From the NCBI GenBank assembly GCA_000436115.1, contig FR894527.1, forward strand, positions 1,828-13,594: 11,767 bases of DNA, given 5' to 3'. Source of the DNA: Firmicutes bacterium CAG:534. Lineage in GTDB: Bacteria > Bacillota > Clostridia > Lachnospirales > Lachnospiraceae. Under the pieces are notes generated by a model, which had not been told where the DNA came from, made no database searches, and worked only from the letters and a program-made list of their open reading frames with translations. Position 1 is the first letter of the stretch; each line of letters begins with the position of its first letter. This document shows positions 1 to 8,000 of the stretch, piece after piece. Position numbers and translations under genes: made by a program.

Positions 1-4
1 TTTT

Positions 5-11
5 CCTCCTT
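5..11 (-). promoter_or_regulatory. Shine-Dalgarno of the next gene, beyond the window (probably fusA)
   Basis: The minus strand reads AAGGAGG followed by AAAA up to the window edge, 18 bases after the rpsG stop codon. This is a full Shine-Dalgarno, so a start codon should lie within a few bases outside the window. The gene itself is not visible. Elongation factor G (fusA) is the usual gene after rpsG in the str operon, so that identity is inferred from synteny only. No terminator separates it from rpsG, so co-transcription is likely. Confidence 0.75.
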
Positions 12-28
12 ATATTAGTCTGGGCAGA

Positions 29-499
29 TTAAAAACGATAATGTGAAAACGCCTTGTTTGCCTCTGCCATTTTGTGCATATCTTCTTTTCTCTTAACTGC
101 TGCGCCTGTGTTATTGGCAGCATCAAGAATTTCGTTAGCGAGTCTGTCCTGCATGGTCTTCTCGCCTCTCTTACGAGAGAACATAGTAAGCCAGCGAAGA
201 GCTAACGCCTGGCGTCTGTCCGGTCTTACTTCGATAGGTACCTGATAGGTAGCACCACCGATACGTCTTGCCTTTACTTCCAGGACGGGCATGATGTTGT
301 TCATTGCCTCCTCGAATACTTCAAGAGCCGGCTTGCCTGATTTTTCTTCTACTGTTGCAAATGCGCCGTATACAATCTTCTGTGCTACACCCTTCTTACC
401 ATCTAACATAATGTTATTGATCAGCTTGGTAACAACCTTGTTGTTGTATAAAGGATCTGCTAACACATCTCTTTTTTGAATATGTCCTTTGCGTGGCAC
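29..499 (-). CDS. rpsG: 30S ribosomal protein S7
   Basis: This encodes S7, a primary 16S rRNA-binding protein that nucleates assembly of the 3' major domain (head) of the small subunit and lies near the E site. The 156-residue product matches the usual family length. It opens with the typical MPRKGHIQKRDVLADPLY stretch. It contains the conserved ARRIGGATYQVPIEVRP segment (about residues 78-94), the RRQALALRWL helix just after it, and ends in the conserved AFSHYRF tail. Translation starts at a GTG codon (497-499), chosen because an AAGGAGG ribosome binding site lies 8 bases upstream and the protein aligns from this residue. It is the second gene of the rpsL-rpsG unit, separated from rpsL by an unusually long 174-bp spacer, and is followed at once by a ribosome binding site for the next gene. 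Identity is certain. Confidence 0.98.
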   Translation of the reverse strand: MPRKGHIQKRDVLADPLYNNKVVTKLINNIMLDGKKGVAQKIVYGAFATVEEKSGKPALEVFEEAMNNIMPVLEVKARRIGGATYQVPIEVRPDRRQALALRWLTMFSRKRGEKTMQDRLANEILDAANNTGAAVKRKEDMHKMAEANKAFSHYRF

Positions 500-673
500 G
501 GTTCTTCCCTCCTTAAATACTCATTTAAATCATCGGTACTCACAGTGTGTCGTTCTAATTCATACTTATCACATATTGTGTTCGTGCGGGTTAATCCGTA
601 TAGAAAAAATATTTCATAACAGAATTCCAACACTATAAATTAGTTCTGTTTGTGGGTCCAATCTGTTCCATAA
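500..673 (-). promoter_or_regulatory. Long rpsL-rpsG intercistronic region with weak hairpins
   Basis: This 174-bp spacer holds no gene. On the minus strand AACAGAA (near 645) can pair with TTCTGTT (near 620) across a 19-base loop, and a second pairing, TTAAAT-GAGT-ATTTAA (513-528), directly abuts and slightly overlaps the rpsG Shine-Dalgarno (508-514). The T-run near 603-608 is too far from the first hairpin to make a convincing terminator. I see no promoter with acceptable -35 and -10 spacing. In Escherichia coli S7 represses its own translation by binding the rpsL-rpsG intercistronic RNA, so a similar role is possible here but is inference only. Confidence 0.4.
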
Positions 674-1093
674 TTACTTGGACGCCTTAGGTCTCTTAGC
701 GCCATACTTGGAACGGGCCTGTTTTCTGTTGGCAACTCCCGCAGTATCCAGTGTACCTCTGATAATGTGGTATCTGGTACCAGGTAAATCCTTAACTCTT
801 CCGCCTCTGATCAGGACAACGCTGTGCTCCTGCAGATTGTGGCCTTCTCCGGGAATGTAGCTTGTTACTTCGATTCCGTTGGAAAGACGTACTCTGGCGA
901 TCTTTCTTAAAGCTGAGTTAGGCTTCTTAGGAGTTGCTGTCTTAACAGCTGTGCAGACACCTCTCTTCTGAGGAGCGGAAGTATCGGTTGCTTTCTTGTG
1001 AAGGGAGTTCCATCCTTTCTGCAAAGCAGGTGCGGTAGACTTCTTTACGGATGTCTGACGTCCTTTTCTAACTAACTGGTTAAATGTTGGCAT
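674..1093 (-). CDS. rpsL: 30S ribosomal protein S12
   Basis: This encodes S12, the decoding-centre protein of the small subunit that monitors codon-anticodon pairing and is the target site for streptomycin resistance mutations. The product has 139 residues. It is longer than the 124 of E. coli S12 because of an insertion of roughly 13 residues before CPQKRGVC-like sequence, as is usual in Gram-positive bacteria. Hallmarks visible are TPKKPNSALRK (residues 54-64), GEGHNLQEHSVVLIRGGRVKDLPG (about 82-105) and the basic end RKQARSKYGAKRPKA. The lysines whose substitution gives streptomycin resistance (K56 of PKKPN, K101 of RVKDLPG) are the wild-type residues, and D102 is the aspartate that is methylthiolated in many bacteria. 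The ATG (1091-1093) has an AGGAGGTG Shine-Dalgarno 7 bases upstream. The gene is first in its own transcription unit, with a near-consensus promoter about 80 bp upstream. Confidence 0.98.
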   Translation of the reverse strand: MPTFNQLVRKGRQTSVKKSTAPALQKGWNSLHKKATDTSAPQKRGVCTAVKTATPKKPNSALRKIARVRLSNGIEVTSYIPGEGHNLQEHSVVLIRGGRVKDLPGTRYHIIRGTLDTAGVANRKQARSKYGAKRPKASK

Positions 1094-1131
1094 TCTGTTT
1101 CACCTCCTATATATAAAGTAAAAGTTTCTGC

Positions 1132-1167
1132 GTGCGCAGTCCTATAAAAGGACCCTCTGATGCACAC
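1132..1167 (-). other. Foldable 5' UTR of the rpsL transcript
   Basis: The RNA predicted to start near 1167 can form an outer helix GUGUGC/GCGCAC (1162-1167 with 1132-1137, one G-U pair). This encloses an inner stem GUCCU/AGGAC (1149-1153 with 1139-1143) with a 5-base loop. A competing hairpin, CTGC-GCAC-GCAG, uses the 3' strand of the outer helix, so the two folds are mutually exclusive. I do not recognise a named RNA family. A role in autogenous control or in mRNA stability would be inference. Confidence 0.4.
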
Positions 1168-1173
1168 TAAAAT

Positions 1174-1202
1174 AGTATACTTGCTGCTTTTTTCCTTGTC
1201 AA
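1174..1202 (-). promoter_or_regulatory. SigA-type promoter for rpsL-rpsG
   Basis: The minus strand has a -35 hexamer TTGACA (1197-1202), a spacer of exactly 17 bases, and a -10 hexamer TATACT (1174-1179). Five of six bases match consensus in the -10 and six of six in the -35. The predicted start is near 1167, giving a 5' UTR of about 74 bases. It lies just downstream of the rpoC terminator, so rpsL-rpsG is an independent transcription unit. Confidence 0.9.
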
Positions 1203-1257
1203 TATCTTTGCCTGTAAATTTTATGCAAAACGGCCTTCTTTTTCCGGCAAAATAACC

Positions 1258-1297
1258 AAAAATCTCCGTGCCTACCAAATATAGTATGCACGGAGAT
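1258..1297 (-). terminator. Intrinsic terminator of the rpoB-rpoC unit
   Basis: After the rpoC stop the minus strand shows ATCTCCGTGC (1288-1297) and its perfect 10-base complement GCACGGAGAT (1262-1271), separated by a 16-base loop. A run of T follows (1258-1262 read as A on the plus strand). A further TAC/GTA pairing can extend the stem into the loop. The GC-containing stem plus T-run is a standard Rho-independent terminator. Confidence 0.9.
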
Positions 1298-1315
1298 CCT
1301 TAATACTAATCCAAT

Positions 1316-4300
1316 TTATTCTTCTGTTACCGGTTCTGCAGCATCTGTTTCTTCTGCTGCAACGTTTTCTGCCTCGTCAGAAAAATCTGCGCCATCATCA
1401 AAGGAAACTTCTGCATCCTCTGCATCCTCTGCATCCTCATCAAAGCTGATTGTTCCCATCAGATCATTGTCTGTGGAAAGCCTTGTGTTGCGGTACCGCT
1501 TCATGCCGGTTCCGGCAGGGATCAGCTTACCGATGATAACATTTTCCTTCAGACCGATCAAAGGATCGATCTTGCCCTTAATGGCAGCTTCCGTAAGAAC
1601 CTTTGTGGTCTCCTGGAAGGATGCTGCTGATAAGAAGGAATTCGTTGCAAGCGCTGCCTTGGTGATACCAAGCATAACCTGCTTTCCTTCTGCGGGCTCT
1701 TTTCCTTCTGCGATCAGTTCCTCGTTCAGATCCTCATACTCAAGCACATCTACCAGCGTTCCAGGCAGATACTCTGTATCTCCGCTGTTTTCAATCCGGA
1801 TCTTCTTAAGCATCTGACGAACGATGACCTCAATATGCTTATCGCTGATATCAACACCCTGCAGACGGTATACTCTCTGAACTTCTCTGAGCATGTAATC
1901 CTGTACAGCGCGGATACCCTTAATCTTTAACAGATCATGAGGATTTACGCTACCTTCTGTCAGCTCATCACCGGCCTCAAGAACTGTTCCATCCATTACT
2001 TTAATTCTGGAGCCGTAAGGAATCAGGTAAGTCTTGGACTCTCCCGTCTCCTCGTTGGTGATCACAATTTCACGCTTTTTCTTGGTATCCTTAATGGTTG
2101 CCACACCGCCAAACTCAGCAATGATGGCAAGACCCTTGGGCTTTCTGGCCTCGAAAAGCTCCTCTACACGGGGAAGACCCTGTGTAATATCATCACCGGC
2201 TACACCACCGGTATGGAAGGTACGCATGGTAAGCTGTGTACCGGGTTCACCGATAGACTGCGCTGCAATGATACCAACCGCCTCGCCTACCTGAACAGCT
2301 TCACCGGTAGCCATGTTTGCACCATAACACTTTGCACAGATACCTATATGAGAGCGGCAGGTAAGAATGGTACGGATCTTAACCTTCTCAATAGGCTCTC
2401 CCTTCTCATCCACACCAACGCTGAGGATCTTTGCAGCCCTGCTGGGTGTAATCATATGGTTGGGCTTCACGATCACGTTGCCGTCTCTGTCTTTTATCTC
2501 TTCGCAGGAATATCTTCCTGTAATTCTGTCCTTCAGATTTTCAATGGTTTCCTTGCCATCCATGAAGGCGGATACCCACATACCGGGGATCGTATCCTTT
2601 CCTTCCATACAGTCAACCTCACGGATGATCAGATCCTGTGATACGTCAACCATACGTCTTGTAAGGTATCCGGAGTCTGCGGTACGAAGTGCGGTATCGG
2701 ACAGACCCTTACGGGCACCGTGAGCGGACATAAAGTATTCCAGTACATCAAGACCTTCACGGAAGTTTGACTTAATGGGCAGTTCAATGGTACGTCCGGT
2801 TGTATCTGCCATCAGTCCACGCATACCGGCAAGCTGCTTGATCTGCTGGTTGGAACCACGGGCGCCGGAGTCAGCCATCATGAAGATGTTATTGTATTTA
2901 TCCAGACCTGCCAGAAGCACTTCTGTCAGCTTCTTATCTGTTTCATTCCAGGTTTCTACAACGGCACGGTATCTCTCTTCCTCAGTGATCAGACCACGTC
3001 TGTAATTCTGGGAGATCTTATCAACCGTAGCCTGTGCCTCATCCAGCATTTCCTTCTTCTGTGCCGGCACGGTCATATCTGAAATAGAAACGGTCATGGC
3101 AGCTCTTGTAGAGTACTTATATCCGGTAGCCTTAATATGGTCAAGCACCTCTGCGGTAACAGATGCACCGTGGGTATTGATGACCTTTTCAAGGATCTGC
3201 TTAAGCTGCTTCTTTCCTACATGGAAATCCACTTCGGGAAGAAGGAAGTTTTCCGGCTTTGTTCTGTCTACATAGCCCAGATCCTGCGGCAGGATCTCAT
3301 TAAAGAGGAACCGTCCAAGAGTAGACTCTACAATACCTGTGATCTCTTCACCCTGGGCATTTGTCTTGGTGATTCTTACCTTAATTCTGGAATGCAGGGT
3401 ACAAGCCTTGTTCTCATATGCAAGGATTGCTTCATTTACACTCTTGAAGAACTTGCCTTCGCCCACTGCACCCGGACGCTCCTGTGTCAGATAGTAAATA
3501 CCCAGGACCATATCCTGTGAAGGTACGGCAACCGGGCCTCCATCTGAAGGCTTTAAGAGGTTATTAGGTGACAGCAGCAAAAATCTACATTCTGCCTGCG
3601 CTTCTACGGACAACGGAAGATGGACTGCCATCTGGTCACCGTCGAAGTCGGCGTTAAATGCGGTACATACCAGAGGATGAAGCTTAATTGCCTTACCCTC
3701 TACCAAAATAGGCTCAAATGCCTGGATACCAAGTCTGTGCAGAGTAGGAGCACGGTTTAACATAACGGGATGCTCTTTGATTACATCCTCCAGCACATCC
3801 CATACCTGGGTATCCAGTCTTTCCACTAATTTCTTTGCATTCTTAATGTTCTGGGAAATTCCGCGCTCTACCAGTTCTCTCATAACAAAGGGCTTAAAGA
3901 GCTCGATCGCCATTTCCTTGGGAAGACCGCACTGATAAATCTTCAGCTCAGGCCCAACCACAATAACTGAACGTCCTGAATAATCTACACGCTTACCAAG
4001 AAGGTTCTGACGGAAACGTCCTGACTTACCCTTTAACATATCTGACAGAGACTTCAGCGCCCTGTTACCAGGTCCGGTAACCGGTCTGCCTCTTCTGCCG
4101 TTGTCAATCAGGGCATCTACAGCTTCCTGCAGCATTCTCTTCTCATTGCGGACAATAATATCCGGAGCGCCCAGTTCAAGCAGTCTCTTTAAACGGTTAT
4201 TTCTGTTAATAATTCTTCTGTACAGATCGTTCAGATCGGAGGTTGCAAAACGGCCTCCGTCGAGCTGTACCATAGGACGCAGATCAGGCGGAATAACCGG

Positions 4301-5026
4301 AATGGCATCCATGATCATCCAGGAAGGCTGATTGCCTGATTCTCTGAAGGCTTCTACCACTTCCAGTCTCTTAATGATCCTTGCCCTCTTCTGGCCTGAG
4401 GATTCCTTGAGCCCGGTCTTAAGCTCAACTGCTTCCTTTTCCAGATCAATGGCAAGCAAAAGCTCCTTGATGGCCTCTGCTCCCATTCCCACGCGGAACT
4501 TGTTTCCCCAGGTTTCTCTGGCATCCTGATATTCCTTTTCGGAAAGAACCTGCTTATATTCCAGATCACTTTCTCCCTTATCCAGAACGATATAGGAAGC
4601 AAAGTAAAGTACCTTTTCCAATACTCTGGGGGACAGGTCAAGGATCAGTCCCATACGGCTGGGGATACCCTTGAAATACCAGATATGAGATACCGGAGCC
4701 GCAAGTTCAATATGTCCCATACGCTCTCTGCGGACGCTTGATTTTGTAACCTCAACACCACATCTGTCGCAGACAACGCCTTTATATCTGATCTTTTTAT
4801 ACTTACCGCAATGACATTCCCAGTCCTTGCTGGGTCCGAAAATTCTTTCACAGAACAGACCGTCCTTTTCAGGCTTCAACGTTCTGTAATTGATGGTTTC
4901 AGGCTTCAAAACCTCGCCTCTTGACCATTCCCTGATCTTCTCAGGTGATGCTAAACCAATTCTGATGGCATCAAATGTCATCGGCTGATATACTTCCTGC
5001 TTTGTTTCTGACATCTCTAAACCCAT
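1316..5026 (-). CDS. rpoC: DNA-directed RNA polymerase subunit beta'
   Basis: This encodes beta', which with beta forms the active-site cleft of RNA polymerase. The product has 1236 residues and no large lineage insertion. The first zinc site is C71, C73, C86 and C89. The catalytic Mg2+ loop NADFDGDQM carries D460, D462 and D464. The second zinc site is C806, C890, C897 and C900. The bridge helix lies near 777-801 and the trigger loop near 921-944 (GEPGTQLTMRTFHTGG). Residues 1195-1236 form an acidic tail with 20 Asp/Glu and no Lys/Arg, partly encoded by a 9-bp tandem repeat. The ATG at 5024-5026 is preferred because AAGGTG (5035-5040) lies 8 bases upstream. An ATG four codons later (5012-5014), giving MSETKQEVYQPMTFDAI, is a credible alternative with a poorer Shine-Dalgarno distance. 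It is 37 bp after rpoB in the same operon and ends at a clear terminator. Confidence 0.98.
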   Translation of the reverse strand: MGLEMSETKQEVYQPMTFDAIRIGLASPEKIREWSRGEVLKPETINYRTLKPEKDGLFCERIFGPSKDWECHCGKYKKIRYKGVVCDRCGVEVTKSSVRRERMGHIELAAPVSHIWYFKGIPSRMGLILDLSPRVLEKVLYFASYIVLDKGESDLEYKQVLSEKEYQDARETWGNKFRVGMGAEAIKELLLAIDLEKEAVELKTGLKESSGQKRARIIKRLEVVEAFRESGNQPSWMIMDAIPVIPPDLRPMVQLDGGRFATSDLNDLYRRIINRNNRLKRLLELGAPDIIVRNEKRMLQEAVDALIDNGRRGRPVTGPGNRALKSLSDMLKGKSGRFRQNLLGKRVDYSGRSVIVVGPELKIYQCGLPKEMAIELFKPFVMRELVERGISQNIKNAKKLVERLDTQVWDVLEDVIKEHPVMLNRAPTLHRLGIQAFEPILVEGKAIKLHPLVCTAFNADFDGDQMAVHLPLSVEAQAECRFLLLSPNNLLKPSDGGPVAVPSQDMVLGIYYLTQERPGAVGEGKFFKSVNEAILAYENKACTLHSRIKVRITKTNAQGEEITGIVESTLGRFLFNEILPQDLGYVDRTKPENFLLPEVDFHVGKKQLKQILEKVINTHGASVTAEVLDHIKATGYKYSTRAAMTVSISDMTVPAQKKEMLDEAQATVDKISQNYRRGLITEEERYRAVVETWNETDKKLTEVLLAGLDKYNNIFMMADSGARGSNQQIKQLAGMRGLMADTTGRTIELPIKSNFREGLDVLEYFMSAHGARKGLSDTALRTADSGYLTRRMVDVSQDLIIREVDCMEGKDTIPGMWVSAFMDGKETIENLKDRITGRYSCEEIKDRDGNVIVKPNHMITPSRAAKILSVGVDEKGEPIEKVKIRTILTCRSHIGICAKCYGANMATGEAVQVGEAVGIIAAQSIGEPGTQLTMRTFHTGGVAGDDITQGLPRVEELFEARKPKGLAIIAEFGGVATIKDTKKKREIVITNEETGESKTYLIPYGSRIKVMDGTVLEAGDELTEGSVNPHDLLKIKGIRAVQDYMLREVQRVYRLQGVDISDKHIEVIVRQMLKKIRIENSGDTEYLPGTLVDVLEYEDLNEELIAEGKEPAEGKQVMLGITKAALATNSFLSAASFQETTKVLTEAAIKGKIDPLIGLKENVIIGKLIPAGTGMKRYRNTRLSTDNDLMGTISFDEDAEDAEDAEVSFDDGADFSDEAENVAAEETDAAEPVTEE
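1410..1438 (-). repeat. 9-bp tandem repeat in the rpoC tail
   Basis: The plus strand shows three consecutive exact copies of ctgcatcct (1411-1437) with one flanking base of agreement on each side. Read as rpoC they encode Glu-Asp-Ala units within the acidic C-terminal tail (about residues 1196-1206). Each unit is three codons, so changes in copy number would keep the reading frame. Confidence 0.85.
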
Positions 5027-5063
5027 GCTCCTTTCACCTTAGCATTTATTACTTCGGCTGCAT

Positions 5064-8000
5064 TTATTCGTCAAAAGAATCCGTATCATCCATGCCATCG
5101 AAATCGTCCTCTGACATGTCCTCATCCTCTTCTTCATCACTGCTTACAAGTTCACCGCTGTCCTCATCAAATTCCTGATGCTGATATCCCATGGATGCAA
5201 AAGAACCCTTGTCGTAATCGTAGTTCTTATCATCACCCTCGATCTCATAACGGTAATCCGTATCGCCATAATCAACGGTTTCCATGATCTCCACTTCTGT
5301 ATTATCCTCGCGGAGCACTCTTACGTCCAGTCCAAGTGACTGCAGTTCCTTGAGCAGAACCTTGAAGGATTCAGGAATTCCGGGTTCAGGAATATTATCG
5401 CCCTTAATGATCGCTTCATAGGTCTTTACACGCCCTATTACATCATCAGACTTCACTGTCAGGATTTCCTGCAGTGTGTAGGATGCACCATATGCTTCCA
5501 GAGCCCAAACTTCCATTTCTCCGAAACGCTGGCCGCCGAACTGTGCTTTACCGCCCAGAGGCTGCTGGGTTACCAGAGAGTAAGGGCCTGTTGAACGGGC
5601 ATGGATCTTATCATCAACCAGATGGTGAAGCTTTAAGTAATGCATGTGTCCAATGGTTACCGGGCTGTCAAAGAACTCACCGGTTCTTCCGTCGCGGAGC
5701 CTTACCTTACCATCCCTGGAGATCGGTACGCCCTTCCAGAGCTCTCTGTGATCACGGTTCTTTGATAAATATTCCAATACCTCCGGGAGAAGTTCTTCCT
5801 TATGCTTTGCCTCAAACTCTTCCCAGGAAAGATTTACATAGTCATTTGCAAGATCCAGGGTATCCATGATGTCATTTTCGTTTGCACCGTCAAATACCGG
5901 TGTTGCAACATTAAAGCCGAGGGCCTTTGCTGCCAGTGACAGATGGATCTCAAGCACCTGCCCGATATTCATACGGGAAGGTACGCCCAGAGGATTTAAT
6001 ACAATATCAAGAGGACGGCCGTTAGGAAGATAAGGCATATCCTCTACCGGGAGCACACGGGAAACAACACCCTTGTTACCATGACGTCCGGCCATCTTAT
6101 CACCTACAGAGATCTTTCTCTTCTGGGCAATGTAAATGCGGACTGCCTGGTTAACGCCGGGAGAAAGCTCGTCTCCGTTCTCTCTTGTAAACACCTTTGC
6201 ATCTACGATAATACCATATTCACCATGAGGTACCTTTAAAGAGGTATCTCTTACTTCTCTTGCCTTCTCACCAAAGATAGCGCGGAGCAGTCTCTCCTCA
6301 GCGGTCAGCTCTGTTTCTCCCTTAGGAGTTACCTTGCCAACCAGAATATCTCCGGCACGAACCTCTGCACCGATACGGATGATACCTCTCTCATCCAGAT
6401 CCTTCAGCGCATCGTCGCCTACACCCGGAACATCTCTTGTGATCTCTTCCGGACCAAGCTTGGTATCTCTGGCCTCTGCTTCATATTCTTCAATGTGAAC
6501 GGAGGTATATACATCCTCCTGTACCAGTCTTTCACTTAAAAGAACAGCATCCTCGTAGTTATAACCTTCCCAGGTCATAAAGCCGATCAGCGGGTTCTTT
6601 CCAAGCGCAAGCTCGCCCCCTGATGTAGACGGGCCGTCTGCAATGACCTGTCCTGCTTCTACATGATCTCCCTTAAATACAATGGGCTTCTGATTGTAGC
6701 AGTTGGACTGGTTGCTTCTGGAAAACTTCGTCAGATGATATTCTACCTTTTCTCCATCATCACAGTTCATTCTGATCAGATTGGAAGAAACATGCTCAAT
6801 GGTACCAGCCTTCTTTGCCACCACGCAGACACCGGAGTCTACCGCTGCTTTGGGTTCCATTCCGGTTCCCACTACAGGCGCTTCTGTTGTCAGAAGGGGA
6901 ACTGCCTGACGCTGCATGTTGGATCCCATGAGGGCACGGTTTGCATCGTCATTTTCCAGGAACGGGATCAGGGCTGTTGCCACAGAGAACACCATTCTCG
7001 GGGACACATCCATGTAGTCAAACATTGCCTTAGGATATTCGGAGGTCTCATCTCTGTAACGTCCGGATACGGTATTTCTTACGAAATGTCCTTCCTCGTC
7101 CAGTGCCTCACTTGCCTGTGCAACATGATAATTATCTTCTTCATCTGCAGTCATATAGACTACTTCATCGGTAACCCTGGGGTTTGCCGCATCTGTCTTG
7201 TCGATCTTACGGTAAGGCGCCTCTACAAAGCCATACTCATTGATCCTTGCATAGGAAGCAAGGGAGTTGATCAGACCGATATTCGGGCCTTCAGGTGTTT
7301 CAATAGGGCACATTCTTCCATAATGGGAATAATGTACGTCGCGGACCTCAAATCCGGCACGGTCTCTGGAAAGACCACCGGGGCCAAGTGCGGACAAACG
7401 CCTCTTATGAGTCAGCTCACCAAGAGGATTGTTCTGATCCATAAACTGGGACAGCTGGGAAGAACCAAAGAATTCCTTCACGGCTGCCTGTACCGGCTTA
7501 ATGTTGATCAGTACCTGAGGAGAAATCTCCTCTGCATCATGAGTAGTCATTCTCTCGCGGACCACTCTCTCCAGTCTGGAAAGACCGATACGATACTGGT
7601 TCTGCAGAAGCTCGCCTACTGCACGGATACGTCTGTTGCCCAGATGATCGATATCGTCGTCATTACCGATACCATACTCAAGATGCATATTATAATTAAT
7701 GGATGCCAGAATATCTTCCTTTGTAATATGCTTGGGCACCAGTTCGTGAACATTTCTCTTAATGGCATCTGCAAGTCCTTCCGGATCTTCGCCAAACTCT
7801 TCAATGATCTGTGCAAGCACAGGATAATAAACGTGCTCTGTAATGCCAAGCTCCTTGGGATCACATTCTACGAAATGGGTAATGTCTACCATCATATTGG
7901 AAAGAACTTTGACATTCTTTTCTTCTGTCTGAACATATACATAAGGAACTGCAGCATTCTGGATCTCTTCACCAAGCTCAAGGGTCACCTTGGTTCCTGC

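Noticed and set aside
600..650. Hairpin followed by T-run after rpsL as an intrinsic terminator
   Set aside because: The 7-bp stem has a 19-base loop and the T-run begins about ten bases after it, so the geometry does not fit termination.
674..1093. Possible streptomycin-resistance substitutions in rpsL
   Set aside because: The lysines of PKKPN and RVKDLPG are the wild-type residues.
1072..1278. Small minus-strand frame overlapping the rpsL leader and the start of rpsL
   Set aside because: It spans the rpoC terminator, the rpsL promoter and the rpsL start, lacks a Shine-Dalgarno, and has no protein-like features.
1937..2641. Plus-strand open frame of 234 codons antisense to rpoC
   Set aside because: It is a shadow of the rpoC coding sequence with no ribosome binding site and no recognisable domain.
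5027..5063. Repeated AATAAATGC in the rpoB-rpoC spacer, with a tiny four-codon frame
   Set aside because: It is too short and A/T-rich to distinguish from chance; no regulatory signature is seen.
7370..7470. Possible rifampicin-resistance substitutions in rpoB
   Set aside because: The main resistance positions (D497, H507 and S512 here) carry the wild-type residues.
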